DNA of 64,000 bases from Chromobotia macracanthus (GCA_036877525.1 JAZGTH010000014.1:137001-201000); one strand, 5' to 3'. Positions 43,101 through 56,486 are shown, counted from the stretch's first letter. Made by a program: numbers and translations. The notes: generated by a model from the letters alone, not told the origin.

Positions 43101-45233
43101 ATACTGAGTTTACCCAGCCCTGTTACAGAACATTACACTTTAGCATTCATTTGAGTTCAGGCAATGGAAATATACACAGAGACACTTGAATTGGTACTTG
43201 AAATAAACCTTGCAACTCTGCAGGTCGAGGTCTAGCAGATCTAGATGATCTAGAAGTATCTATCATCAGCCGACCTCTGCATCTAGTCGTTCTCTTGGAT
43301 TTTAACGATGATCGTACCGACAGCCAAATCGCTTGATTGAGACTTGATAGAAGTGTGCAAGACGAAGTCTCGATGCTCTTTATCAAAACCGTGGGCTCAA
43401 ATCACTAGCCGAATTTACTCGGATTGGTGCTCTCATCTGGTTTGGGGGAGGGGCTATGAATAGTTAAGTAGCAGCAGGAGGAGCCTCAGAGAAGGGGTGT
43501 GGCTGCTTGTGCCCCGGTCATAGCAGGCGACTGAATTTGCTAGGTGCCTCATGAAATCTTAAAGGATCGTGATTCTCTGAATCAAACGACGAAACCTGAA
43601 AGGTTTTGACCAGGTCAGTCGTTAAATGAAAGCCCAAGAACATTAAAAACACCCCCGCCGCCCTCCCCACAAAACAAACAAGTAAAACACAACAAATAAA
43701 CAGGAAGAAATCAAGCAGACAGCCAGAGGGATTCAGCAGCAGGAACAATGTAAAGACAGGAAACAGAAGATGTGATTTTACTTGGACAGAAATACTGTGT
43801 TAACAGTACACTTCTGCTTCATTAATACTTTTGAGTTATAGGTGACAATACAGGTTGGTATTACCTGCTCCGACGCCGTCGGCTGTACCGATGACAGTCG
43901 TAGGCATAGTGGCCCTTCTCACCACACTCATAACAGCGGTCATTTGGGTCGAAAGGACGGCGAGTGGGCGGACGATCATATCGAGAGCGGCGCGGCATTC
44001 CTGTGGATAACTCCACACGCACACGAGATCCACAAACCACCCTGAAACAGATCCAGTCATAAATACCCCATTCACAAGAAAATATTGCAGCAATTATTTA
44101 CATATTACTGGCACCTTAAATGAATGACAGCAATTTCAGTCACTCCACCTCCTGCATTATAGTGACTTTACAACAGAACTTGATATAAGTCAATAATTCA
44201 TCCAGTAAATGTTTTCTTACAAAGGCTGTGGCCAATTTAGCCCCCCTACACCCTCATTCAATATTCCCCACTTCACTAATATAGTCCACTTGAAGGAGTG
44301 AATGAAAATGAGGAACACTTGAGTAAGACCCAAGTCAGACACTTGGGTTCCTCGGAAGAGCTGCTGGTGTTTTTTTTGCCATGACGAGATCTACGACAGC
44401 GTCTAGCATCTAGCCATTGAGTGTACATTGCTTGTACACTGTGTATCGCAGTGCATTATGGGACTGAATAAGCGCATTTCCACTATTATTTCAGCCACTG
44501 CTACAAAATGGCTTTATAAAATGAATATGTGAATTAATGCATTATTCAAGGAAATAGGGGCTATTTCGGACATAGCCAAACCCTACATTCATCAGCCCAA
44601 ACACCATAACACCAAACATCATAAACACAAACATGGACTCGGTCAGGTGACACCTGTTGTCATGGCAACAGAAGTAAAGCGCAGGTCAGGGTGAAGTCAC
44701 TCACTTTCCGTCCAGTCCACGGACAGCATCTTCTGCATCTCTGGGATCTTCAAACTCCACGAAGGCGAATCCTGGAGGGTTCCGGGCGATCCACACGGTC
44801 CTCAGAGGCCCATAATAACCGAACGCCCGCTCGAGCTCACCCTTACCCGCCCCGGTGCCCAGATTACCCACATAGACCTTAGTCTCTGAACACAAGAGAA
44901 AGCGTGCAAATGACCGTGAAACTGCGACAAACAGGTTTAAAATACAGTCAACGTTACAATAAAAACAAACATTATTATAACATTCGTGTTTTTGTTATTT
45001 TAAATAATAAAATTGATAGATTTCATGGCAAATGCATACATGATACGAGCGGCCGCGGGCGCCATTTTAGTTAGCGGCTCACGTTAACACATCACACACG
45101 TCTTTAATAAACAGTCCTATTTCACGGATTATGAGCTGTAAGAAGAAACATCTGTCCCCACATACATTTAACATACATTTAATTATCATGTTTTATTCGA
45201 CTCACCGCCACCGTGTCGTCCGTATCGCGACAT
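40119..45233 (-). CDS. srsf7: Serine/arginine-rich splicing factor 7 (complete)
   Basis: SR protein that activates exon inclusion and couples splicing to mRNA export. Coding exons in order: 45233-45206, 44885-44705, 44041-43865, 42589-42515, 40865-40788, 40485-40438, 40329-40285, 40173-40119; 687 nt, 228 aa, all in phase (human protein 238 aa). The N-terminal RRM runs from about aa 10 to 82 and includes KVYVGNLGTGAGKGELERAF and NPPGFAFVEFEDPRDAEDAV. A CCHC zinc knuckle follows with Cys106, Cys109, His114 and Cys119 (CYECGEKGHYAYDC); this knuckle separates SRSF7 from SRSF3. The rest is an RS domain with many RS/SR dipeptides, ending SPERDH. Intron 3 contains a candidate poison exon and intron 4 a Tc1 transposon. 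Which teleost paralogue (a or b) this is cannot be decided here. Confidence 0.96.
40903..42472 (+). mobile_element. Tc1/mariner transposon with IR/DR ends (srsf7 intron 4)
   Basis: A 1570-bp element flanked by TA on both sides (40901-40902 and 42473-42474). It starts CAAACCCGATTCCAAAAAAG and ends with the reverse complement near 42440-42472. Inside each end, roughly 190-200 bases in, a second copy of the attccaaaaaagttgggaca motif occurs (about 41089-41108 on the left, 42258-42277 on the right), the IR/DR layout of Sleeping Beauty-like Tc1 elements. It lies antisense to srsf7. Confidence 0.93.
41241..42286 (+). pseudogene. Tc1 transposase pseudogene
   Basis: DD34E transposase reading across three frames. 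An N-terminal helix-turn-helix region (GVSQRKIAKSLKLSPSTVHN) starts without an intact ATG. A deletion near 41370 and an insertion near 41590 shift the frame; the longest intact part is 41606-42286. The catalytic residues remain visible in SDESKF (D), HDNARPH (D) and SPDLSPIENIW (E). The element cannot make its own transposase. Confidence 0.92.
43209..43595 (-). other. srsf7: Candidate srsf7 poison cassette exon (intron 3)
   Basis: Between the zinc-knuckle exon and the first RS exon, a 387-nt segment is bounded by a good acceptor (CCTTTCAG/GTTTCG) and a usable donor (GCAAG/GTTTATT). Joined to exon 3, it gives a stop (TAA) after about 12 codons. It is rich in GA, CTAGAT and AGATC words of the kind bound by SR proteins. 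Vertebrate SRSF7 genes are known to hold an ultraconserved poison exon in this intron. Exact borders here are inferred. Confidence 0.6.
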
Positions 45234-45480
45234 GATATCAAATAAACAAGCCGTCAGAAGCGACCAGCCACCTGACAAACGAGAAGCGTACGACACAAAC
45301 TACATTACCCATGCTGCCGTGCCTGAACCAGCTGTCCAATCAGCGTGCTCCAAAGCACCGGCGTCATGCCTGTGAGAGTTCGTGCGCGTGTGCGCTGTAA
45401 GCTTCAATTAGCAAAGAGCGTCCCTCGTGTCTGCGCGCACTCTGGACAAAACTGATTCTGAATCAGTGCCGTGTGTCCTC
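45234..45480 (-). promoter_or_regulatory. Promoter region of srsf7
   Basis: CG-enriched sequence upstream of the srsf7 ATG (45231-45233), including an inverted CCAAT motif (ccaatcagcg near 45335-45344 on the top strand). The CG-rich zone also extends into intron 1 (gcggccgcgggcgcc near 45050-45064). Confidence 0.5.
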
Positions 45481-45736
45481 TCTTATTTAAAGCGTGGCGC
45501 TGGTGAGCGTCCATGACACTGACCGGCCGTCAGTCAGAGAGGGTTTGGGTCACACTGTGAGAGAAGTTCAGATCCTACCATGAGCCTGCCGGACAACAAT
45601 GAGTTCAGAGTCTAGCAGAGAGTAACCCTAAAACGCAGGGCAGGAATGATCATTAAAATCAAAATATCAATATATAAAATCAATACATCAAGCATGTGTA
45701 GTTGTTCATTTGTTGTAAATTACTGTGAGGGTTCTA

Positions 45737-46776
45737 GTCCTCCCTTTAGCATTTAGCCATAAGTTCTCAACATCACATTGGATCTTGGAAAGTACCGTTT
45801 GGAATGTCTGATCCAGCCCTGGCGGTCTTCAGGAGAAATGTCTCCCCACTTCACATTCATTGCCTCCAGAAAAATCATGTGGTCATACACTTCCAGACAG
45901 AGAAAAACTCCTCTGTTGGGGTTAAGAAAGGGGAGGATGTAGGCAGGTGTAATACTGACGTCCTGGAATGTGCAGCAAAACATTCTGTGACGGAAGCAGA
46001 CCATCACTGCAGTACAGGGATGGAATGCCACATTATCCCTCACAACAAGGAAGGCAGGGGAATTTGATGCTTTTTGGCTTCTCTCCTCTGCTGGCACTAG
46101 TCAGTTATGCAGGTCATCCAGAACAGAAATGAGCTTCTCTGTATTGTAGGAGCCAATGAGTGGTTAGTGAAAAAGCAAACCATCATTGGATAGTGCTGCA
46201 CACATCGTGATGTTTGCTCCTTTTTGACCTAGGACATCCATGGTCCAATCACTGTGGCCTTTTTTTGCCAGGTTGAATCCAGCTTCGTCCACAAAGATTG
46301 AAGTGTTAACCCTTCAAAGTACTGACAGTTTGTATGTACCCTGTTTGATCTTACCTGGACATATTGATACCGGAGTTCTTTCACATGCTCACTGTTTTCT
46401 CAGTGTACAGTTGCTTCATCCTTATCTCATGTTTCTCTAGGACTGTGGCAATTGTTGTTGTGCTAACCATACTTACATTTCCATAAGTGATATTGTCTGC
46501 CCGCATTCTGTCCTGAAATCCCCACTGTTTTATTGCACTGTTAACAATTACCTTGTCAACAATGACAATTTCCTGCACATCTAAAAAGATTTTGTGTGTA
46601 AAAATGTTGACATTATGTTGTATTGAAGTATGTATTTCAGTTATGAGATTTGGAAAATGTGCTGAAAATATATAGTGTTTTGCAGGTTGTGGGGTATGAA
46701 TGACAAAACAGTTTGTCAGCTGTGATAAAATGTGGTCACTGAATGCATTTGGTCTGCACTGTTTGATCTGTTTCAC
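45737..46776 (-). pseudogene. IS630/Tc1-like DDE transposase pseudogene
   Basis: Reading the minus strand across several frames recovers, in order, STTTIATVLEKHEIRMKQLY (about 46400-46460), HVKELRYQYVQ (about 46350-46382), SIFVDEAGFNLAKKG and VLGQKGANITMCAALS (about 46200-46310), AFLVVRDNVAFH (about 46010-46050), then EAMNVKWGDISPEDRQGWIR and HSKRYFPR (about 45790-45860). This is the order of the fish DDE_3/IS630-type transposases I know, with DEAGF and RDNVAFH as catalytic-motif remnants. Stops and frameshifts break it repeatedly. Terminal repeats were not located. Confidence 0.8.
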
Positions 46777-46854
46777 TGAATGTGTGAAGTTTTGAAAACA
46801 TGGCTTCAGTATTGAACAACGCTTGTTAGCAATTGAAAAAAAACTGTAAGCTAT

Positions 46855-46915
46855 ACATGTGTTCCCTGGGAATTAAACCCACAACCTCTACCAGTTGAGC
46901 TACAGGAACACTTTA
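46855..46915 (-). mobile_element. Truncated tRNA-derived SINE
   Basis: On the minus strand it reads tgttcctgtagctcaactgg, then tagaggttgtgggtttaatt and cccagggaacac: A-box and B-box parts of the same SINE type as at 38005, with the spacer between the boxes mostly deleted. Confidence 0.7.
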
Positions 46916-46919
46916 TCAC

Positions 46920-48350
46920 TTTTAGTGCCAGACAGCACCTGTGGATCTAAATGAAAATTTCTAAATGAAATATCTGGATGAAAACTTAAGGAACTCAACA
47001 TTTACTTCCAATGAAAGAAATCCAAACAATCTATTCAAATGGCCACATTTACAGTTCAATGCTGTCAGTGAGATGAAAGAGGTGCAGATACTGTCGGACA
47101 GATCTGTGTGAAGCTCCCGTAAATACACTGGACAATCTGACCAGTGATGTTTACTTTAAGATCTCTGACCATCAGTCTGATCTCAATTTGATTGACACGT
47201 CTCTGAACTGATGATTTTATTTAATGCAATTTTGTGACGAGGCTCTTGAGCTTGATCTGTTCAGCTCATGTGTCTGCATGCTGCTTCATTTCACATGAAG
47301 AGCCAATCACGACACGTCTTAAAGGCACAGCAATGAAACACTGCATATATAACACTATATACATAAAATGTCTTTTCTCTGCTCTAGCATTTACTGATCT
47401 TCACTGTCCTATAAACTTGTCTCAGATGTTGCTCTTTTCACACACTGCTTGTAATATTCAGCTTTTTTACATTACCTCATCTAAAGCTGAAACTGAAATG
47501 AACTCAAGGTCCAGTTTAAATCTCACACACTCCAGAGACTCAAGGACACATTTTCATGGCTGGCGTTTAGCATATGGTGGTAGAAACACTTTATTTCCCT
47601 TGTTTAAGGTGATTGTTGTTTTCTGTACACACTTGTTGGCAAAACAAATGACTGAGAAAATAATAGTTCTAACACAAAGGACAATCACTTGTGTTTCTTG
47701 AACATTTTTTGAATGTTTCTTGAGTACCTCTTTGGTGTGCAAGGGTACCTTAATCTCATGGTACTCTTCAGTGTACTGGCTCACAAATGCTTTTCCATGA
47801 GTCTAGAACATCAGCAGAACCAGAAGTCCCTTTTTCAAATGTACTGAGGTGAAACCAAAGACACATCAGGAGTCTTTACAGTCCACCAGCATCAAGCTGG
47901 TCTTCACCAATCAACAGACTTCTGAACTGTCAACCGGCCTCTCCACCAGGAGAACTACTGAACTGGTAGAGTCTCTTGGCGCTGGTTGAGATGCTCAATA
48001 ACTTTCTGTTATCCAGCAGGTTTGTTTAACATTGGTTTGTTTGTTTCTGTCTGACTGTGTGCAGGGAAGCAGTCAAATGCACAGACGAAACTAAAAAAAA
48101 ACAAAAGCAATGAACTGAAATAAAACAAACATGAAATGACAAAACAAACAACAGTGACATGAAACACAAAAACAGACAAACAGGCATCTCCAACTTGATT
48201 TGCACTTTCTGAAAACAATTGCGGTCTCAGAAGAACACGTTAAGGGCTCATACTTGCGTTTTGTCCTCTTTGTTTTTACAGGTAAGATTCAACATGGGCT
48301 CCAAGATGAGCGTGTCCATCATTGTTCTGTGCTGCAGTCCATACTCCTCA
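46920..48350. other. Spacer / probable sos1 3' UTR
   Basis: No gene recognised. A 155-codon open frame at 47234-47701 has no known domain. Minus-strand AATAAA (top-strand tttatt near 47588) lies about 760 bases past the sos1 stop and could end its 3' UTR. Confidence 0.45.
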
Positions 48351-48351
48351 T

Positions 48352-51300
48352 TTATGAGGGGTTGGCGTTCTCCAGAAGCGCAGGGCCATCCCGGTGCACA
48401 GATGGGTGAGTCGAGTCCCTTTTGTAGGTCTTGGGCGGGAGTTTGGGTATGGGCGACTGGGATGTGCTGTGGCGAGGAGGGACGGGGGGTCCGGCAGCCC
48501 CCAGTGAAGGCTCACAGTCCGGCAGCAGTGGGGAGGGCAGGTGTTTGCGGGGCCCCAGCGGGGACGGAGTTTGTGGGGGGTGAGGGCTGAACGGAGAGGA
48601 GGGGAAGAAGGTCTGGTTTAGTTCGGACCGGCGGCCCTGCGGGGGGGGCTGCAGGTGCAGGGGAGAGCAGGAAAAGACATCTGGCGTTCTCACGGGCTCA
48701 CGAGGGGGCAGGGTGGGGGGGCTGTCAGGCGGCTCTGTGAGAGAGTAACGCGGTGAATAAACCTTCGTGGTGGGCTGCCTCGGGGGGATTGCAGGAGGGC
48801 TGTCCAAATGCTTCGACATCATCTAAAACACATACACACAAACACAATGATAACACTTTAAAATCAAGAGCATTTTCACACTAGAGAGAATTTCAGCATG
48901 ATCATGTAATGAATTACTCATACAAAAAAAAATGGGGTGGGGTTGTGGGGTTTAAATTACACACACAGACACACACTTTTTGTGATATAAGGTAAAATTG
49001 GTATGTAATAACCCAGAATTCACTTTATTTACTGTACAGAGACACAGTTCTGTTGCAACTCTCTCAAAACTGACCTAAACCTGAGGATGATCATCTGACA
49101 GTAAACAGCTGCTGATAACACAAATCTACCACAATTCACAGCAAACTAATCTAATGAAGAGTGAAAACATCCCTACAGGGAAAATAACAAACAGTGTTTA
49201 TATCTGATCTAAGCACAGCATTAGGCACCTTTGAGGGTGATGACTCAGCGGGGGCAGATTCCGGGCGACGGCGGGGTGGGACAGGCGGTGGTACAGCTGC
49301 ATCATCACTCCGGAGGAAACCCACCATAGACGACACAGAGGATGACCCTTAAAGACACAAAAAACAGGAGTTACCAACACACACGCTTTTCATACCTTTT
49401 TACCTATGAGCCCACATGACCTGTGAAATGAGCGTGATGTCATTACACTGGTGACTGGTCAGGCAGAGGATGCTGGGAAACATGTCACATGATCACTGAA
49501 GACAGACATCATGTCAATGAAACATTACACACCAATAACTCACAAACACCCCCATTCTGTCATGAAACACAACACAAAACATCTGTGATGTGAACGCAGA
49601 TCAAAGACAGAGAAACAGAGAGAGAGAGAGAGAGAGAGAGAAAGGAGGAAGGCAGACAGACAAAGTGATGAGGGGTATATACTAACGTGGGCCGTGAAGC
49701 AGTGCGACCGGGGCAAAAATAGTGTCGCTGTCTGTGGGAAAGCAGAGAGAATGAAAAGAGAAAGTGACAGATGTCTCACTCGTCTACTGTCACACCATCT
49801 GATCTAGATCACCATCTGAGTCAGTTTATAATCTCACAGAGATATACACACTGATGCAGGATCTGTACTAACACTAACCTGCGTCTGCTGGTTAATGATG
49901 GGTAAAGTCAGTTCAGGTTAGGTCTAGTTACACCGTTGCAAACCCCAACTTTTGGAAGACATTCCTTCCATTACAGTTTGGCTTCAACTCATTAAATGAT
50001 TTTTTTTCTGCTGTTGCCAAATACACCAGACATGCAAAGCAGATAAAACTTCCATCATTTCCAAAATGACTCACAATATCTGTGAAAATCACACCTGTGG
50101 AGTGACTCTGATGTTGGGCAGATTGGGGAAGTGATAAGAGAAAAAATGTTTGATTTTGCAATGTTTGATTTTTGCAGTTCCAATACATTTACTGGACGTT
50201 GTGAGGAAAACTACTACATGGAAACTATACCTGGCAACAGAGATTTTAAATGGGGACAAAATGAAGGGTTTTTGAGCAAAATGCAGCCATTTCAAATATG
50301 CAATCTGCAGCTGTATTTAAACTCACACATTGTACAATAGTTTTCAACTCCAGCAGAATGAATGAAAACTTTTACTGCAGTACTGTCACAGACACGAGTG
50401 AGATGAGCATGTGAACATCATCTCTTCATGAAACTTATCACACTTTTCTGCTCTTTGCTCTTGCAGTAAAAAAAAAATCACGTTCTGGCATTTCTGTGAA
50501 AGTAATTTCACTCCATTTTTCACAGTGATGAGAGAGTGAAGGAGGATGCAGTTCCTCTTCTGACGACATAGACTTCATCATATGCAACTGCATGTGTCAA
50601 GGTGTGTGTGTGTGTGTGTACTTGTACATCTTTCTTTGTGAGGACCAGTGTGAGCAGTTAGACCATCAGAGTGAGAACAAAGACAGTAATGTGAGACATT
50701 TTGGATGCTCCTCACTTTCTGACACCCCATTAAAGGGCTGTTTGAGGGTTAACTCTTGGTTTTAGGGATAAGGTCAGGTTACACACATACTGGAGTGGAA
50801 GGGGCTGGAGGGTCCCTGCGGCGAATCAAATACGCTGCAGATCTCTGTGGAGCTGGATGCAGCTGAGGCAGGCGGGGGGGTCAGCGGGGTGCGGGGGGAG
50901 TTTGGAGCAGATGCAGTGCTGCTCTCTGTCTCGCTGTCCGGGATGCGACTGTAGCTAATCTTACGAGGCTCGTTCTGCAGCGGCGTGGGGTGGCGCAGAG
51001 TCCCCGGGCGAGAGGCGGATGGCCGAACACCAGGAGACTTCAGAGGGCAGCTGTACTTCTTCGGCTATGAGAGCAGATTGTTTTGGTCATTTTCTAACAT
51101 GGGCTGCTCACTCGCTGGTTTAATACAATATAAACACATTGTTACAATGTAAACTGATGTGTTGAACAATAAAAATAATCGTGTGTATTTTAAAGTAATA
51201 ATCTGCTTTTGGAAAGTATGTTTGTCACTGTTACACATGCTAAAATTAAAGAGATTGTAAATCTGCTTCAGATTCATAAGCACATTATGATGTTCAGATG

Positions 51301-54300
51301 AGGTGAATGTAAGGTCACAGTCTCTGTATGTTGTGTAACTGTGTGTATGTGATTAACGTGAGTCAGACTCACGAATCGGGGCAGCGTGCGAGCGTTACGA
51401 GGTTCGATCTCCAGGGATTTATTAAACATATAGTCTGCAAACTCTTTCTCCATCATTTCGTCCATCGGGTTCAAGTTCTCAAAGAATTTCTGCAACAGAA
51501 TGGAACCACATTTACTGAAGCATTTATTTCTCTTGTGAGATTTAGGCTAATTTTCTCCACTGCTGTAAATAAATGAAACACACCATCTGTGCTGTTACTT
51601 ACTCGTATGTCATTTTCCACACGTAAGCAGTACGGCTGGTTCTGATATTGCTGGATCTCTCCCGTGATCTCGGCCACTTTCCGTCGTTTGCTGAAGTTTA
51701 TGAGATCTTTGCCATGTCTCTTCAAAAAATCTGGATTCCCTTCCTCGGTCTTCAGAATATTTGTTAAATAAATTCCTGTAAGTTTTCAACAGATCAGTTA
51801 GACTCTGAATTACAGTATCTGTACACATCACGTTCCTGTGACTAATCACTATAGCAATAAAACTGACAACATGTAATCAGAGACATCTTTAAAACTGACA
51901 CATACAGTGCATTAATATTCATTAGTAATTACTTATGCAAATGATTGTCACACAAAGAGACAGTAAAAACAAAAACTGCATGAGTAACATCTGTGATAAA
52001 TGATGGACATGGAACATACCAAAAAAGGGCACACACGGGGGGTTGATGGACCTGAGTTTAGCCAGATATTTCTTATAGTGATCTTCACTGAGTTCATGAG
52101 CTTCTTCTAGAGTCTTCCGTTGTCTGCTCGGGATTTGCTGAAATAAACATCACAGAACTCTGTTAAAGTCAAGGTTTTCCATCACAATCCACACCTGCAT
52201 TAAAATGGTCTTGTTTCAATGGGGTGAAGAGGCTCTGAGGCTGAAGAACTTGCTGTGAACATCAACTGTGATGTTTTACTGAATGCTAAGAGGAACCATT
52301 TTAATCGTTCAGAAGACCTGCTTGCTGCTCCAACAGAAGCCAGCCTCTGCCCTCTATTTACACCTCAGGTCCCTCAACGTATGTCTGAGGATTTCACTGT
52401 CCACCTGAACAGTGACAGCAGTCAGCTGTGTCACTGGAGCCATGTCATCTAACCCTAGCCGTGTTCTCACCTCAAAGGTGTGATCCAGTCTGTAAACAGG
52501 CGAGGAGTTCATGGCGCTGACCACCTCCAGAACACCGTTGAAGTTGTTGAGCTCCTGGAAGACCTGCAGGATCTCAATGATCCGTGACACCACAGCCACA
52601 CGCTCCTCGATGTTCTCCGTCTCTACGATACACCTGCAAATGTGAGCAAACCTTTAGAGAGCCAATGACTGTAGTGAGAGAGCACTGAACAAACACCAGA
52701 GTGTGACGTACTTCTCGAACCACAGCGTGAGGTTGGTGGTGTGCCTGATCATCCGTAGCAGGTTTGGTGAGTTGATCTCTTTGTCTTCTTTAGTCCAAAC
52801 ACTACCCACCAGCTCTGAGGGCTGAACCGCTCTGGAGGAGGAAAGTCAAAGGTCAGGATAAAGAACCAGCAGCTTATAAAAACTTTAACATCATCTTAAT
52901 TGCTCCCATTTACTGTCTTCAATACACACTGCTTGCTACGGGAGTATAATTCATAGCTGCATATTACCCAAAAGCCAATGTGTATGTAATCGTTCTTAAT
53001 AATAGAAATAGCAGCTCTGCCTCTGATTTTCCTTTCTGGCTGATGTCATCAACACCTCGTTGTTAAATGTAACATGTTTAATTAACATCCATGTAATTAG
53101 TGTACTGCATTCATGTAAATACAATCCACATGGCTTGTAAACAGTGTTATAAACAGTGTTTCATAAATAAATAAATAAATTAAGACTCAGAAACCTCTGG
53201 GGTATTAACGCATTTATTCTTGTACACAGAAATAATGCAGAAAGAATTCAACTCATCTCTGTGTAGAAACACATGAGAAATGAGTGTGTGCAGTAAAACA
53301 TGGTTAATGAAAGTCGATCGTGCAGCACTGCCAATAAAACAACAGGCAATAATCTCAATCAGTGTTGTGCTGCTACTGCTGTGTTGTGTTGAGTCTTAAG
53401 GAAAATCTCCAGACTCGACAGCCATATTTGCATCCCTTCCAGTCCTGCCTACTAAGACAAAATTGCTGGGCTGGTGACCTTGGGTAAAACACTCACTGCC
53501 TGTTCCCACAGAGGTGAAGGGAAGTGTGTGTTTGTGAGTGTCACAGCTGGTACATGCTATTGTGTTATCGTGTCCCATTTTCCACACAGACAGTCAGCAA
53601 CTGAGTAGAAAATTAAAATACAAACAGGAAATCCAGTCTTTTCTCTTATAATTAAACAAAGACACTAAAACACTGCCAATGTATGGGAAGTTAAAAAAAA
53701 CTTCTGTCAAACAGCAAAATGTGTTTCAGGACAGTTCACCCTAAAAATCACAAATCTGTCATTATATATTACAGTCTCATCAGAGAAGTAATCGATTCTA
53801 TTTGAGTTTAAATTGATTTTTTTCCAATTCTTGTGGGGATGGTTTATATTTCTTCTATTTATAAACGACTCTGAGCATCATCATTCTGCAAAAGTCAGAC
53901 TTTGTCGTGCTGTCCACACTTTAGTCAGCAGAACACTCAGACAGGTTTGGAGTGAGAGGAGGCACAGGGGCTCATTTTAGGGTAAACAGTCACTTTAAAT
54001 TATAAGAAGGCAGAAGAGGTGAGCGCACCTGTAGAAGTCAGACTCCAGAAGTGTGAGCTGTCTGGCAATTTCAATGGGGTGAAGCGTCATGAGGTCAAAC
54101 TGATCGGTCTGGCCGGCCTTGCAGAGGTGCCACTCAATGGGTGGAGGCAAGCTCTCAAACGTGATGTTGTGACTGGGTCCATTCGCTTGAGCCTGCTTCT
54201 TTCTCTGGATGATCTTAGTAATAGACTCCACCCACTTTCTCATGGCCTTACCTGCAGACAGGTCACATGACTCTCATGAGCTCTCATCTAAACATACTGA

Positions 54301-56486
54301 CATCATTTATGGTCTCTGCAGTATTTTTGCTTTTTCATTAATATTAATGTCTTGGATGAGGATGATGGGAGATGAAGCCGTTATATAAACATTTATGACA
54401 TGCAGCTGAGTTTGTGTTCATACCTCTGACCATTCCTATGAACTCCTCCAGTCGCCGTAGTAACTGAGCATCTCTCTCAAAATCATAAAAATGATGCTCA
54501 ACCCAGTGCCTGCACACATTCAACACCCTATAGACAGACAGACAGACAGGCAAACTGCATCAGATATCCATAGAAAGTCTGATGTATGTTTATGATGTAT
54601 GATTTTTCATTGATGTATGAACCTGAACTCTTCTGCTTTTTTCTCATTTACTCTTGAAATCCAGTACTGGATATAAAAGCTAATATTGTCATCTCTGTTA
54701 GATCAGTTGTGGTGGAATGTGTTTGTACCGGAGCTGAACGGGCTGCACAAACTCCTTGCGGAAGCGTTTGAGTTCGGCACTCAGAGGCTGGTCTCCATTC
54801 TCCACTGCCATCTGATCTGCTTCTGTGGGTCTGGGTTCTGGAATGTCAAACCTGTGGCACAAACACACAGCATTTGAATCCAAAGATGAGCTAAACATCT
54901 TTAGTCTGTCTGGACTCCCACTGAATATGGGACAGTGCATTCAGTGAATTCTTGGTGTCTTCTCAGAAAAGGAGATTTAAAGTGTCTCACCTCTCCATGA
55001 GAAGGTCCAGAAGCTCCTGGGGTTTACAGAACGATCGGTATGTGGTCAGAAACGTTCTGACAAAGTTTGGATCTGCAACAAATTCAGAAAACATTTTTTT
55101 TGTTTAACAAACAACATTTGCTCATGTAATGGGTGCAAAACCCCACAGAACCCAATCATGGGAAAATCAGAGAAAAAGACACTGAAATCCTGTAAGAAAT
55201 TCAACCACAAACTGCACAGACAGAGACATACAACACTGTCAAACAGACACACCGTCAGAAAGACTTATAATTACACAAAAATGAGTAAGCACAAGTATTC
55301 ACTGATACTACAAACTAGATTATGGTCACAGGGTCTGTGTCTGTAGATTAAGGTGACAGTGTCCGTCTTTTTTGCATTAATATTGTAAAATCCTCCACAC
55401 ATTTGGTCTGCTTTACCTGTTCTACTGAAACATCAAAATAATTGATGACGCCGAGTTTCAATATTTTGTGTTCAATTATACACAATGCAAACAGTTGTTT
55501 AAGTATGATCAGCTGCTTTCAGTCAAAATAAAAGCCTGCAGGATGACATCAGACCCTTCTGCTTCACAAACACTTCTGATCACTCTATCTGGCTGATGTG
55601 GACTTTTCATTTATTAGCATTTCACATTTTGTCATGAGATTCACGGATGAACCTTCAAATGCATGTTAACACAGAGCAGAAGTGACCTCAGATTTCAGTG
55701 TATGTGCTGACTGTACAGTGAAGGAGTTTTGATGGATCTATTCTGGCCGAAGGGAACAATAGAACCTCAGTGTGTGGTTACAAACAATCAGCCTGGAATT
55801 ATTCTGGCCAGGAAACACACACACGGCTCTGACGCACAAGACTAACACACACATACACACACTTAAAATAGCTCCAGGACCTGTGGACGGAAAGACTCAT
55901 TCTAGAGTCTGAGGCAGACACACACACACATGGACTTCACAGTTAATGTGTGTTTAGGGTTAGCTCTGTAAAGATCAGTTATTCTCTAACCACCCCTGAT
56001 GAGCTCACAACTTAGTCTTAGTTACCCAGGACACACCTTTTCCCTTCACACACACTATTAACACACAAAAACAAAAGTTGTTGCTCACTGGAGGTTCCAG
56101 TGGAGAACTGGGTGCTATATCTACCTCTGTAAGTGGAAATGTTCTCAGGGGGCATGCAGAGCAGGAACATCCATCATACAAATTTAAATTCACTCACTCA
56201 TAGACAGAGACCATCCTGATCAATCACATGACAACACATCCAGCTCACATTTTATCACAATATCACAAGAACAAGAGAAATCACATTTTGAATCAGAACT
56301 GCTACTGCCTCACCCACACGCTGCTCCTAACCCAACCCAACTATAACAGAGTTTATGTAAACAGAACTCTGAGCTGTTGTTTTGAACTGACAGGATTTGT
56401 GTGTATGGTACAAACTGTGGCTGTATTCACAGATTCAAGAATTAATGTTGCGAGATTTTTTCAGGAGAAAGAGTTTATCCTACACG

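Noticed and set aside
47234..47701. 155-codon open frame on the + strand
   Set aside because: No domain or splice partner; lies in the probable sos1 3' UTR/spacer.
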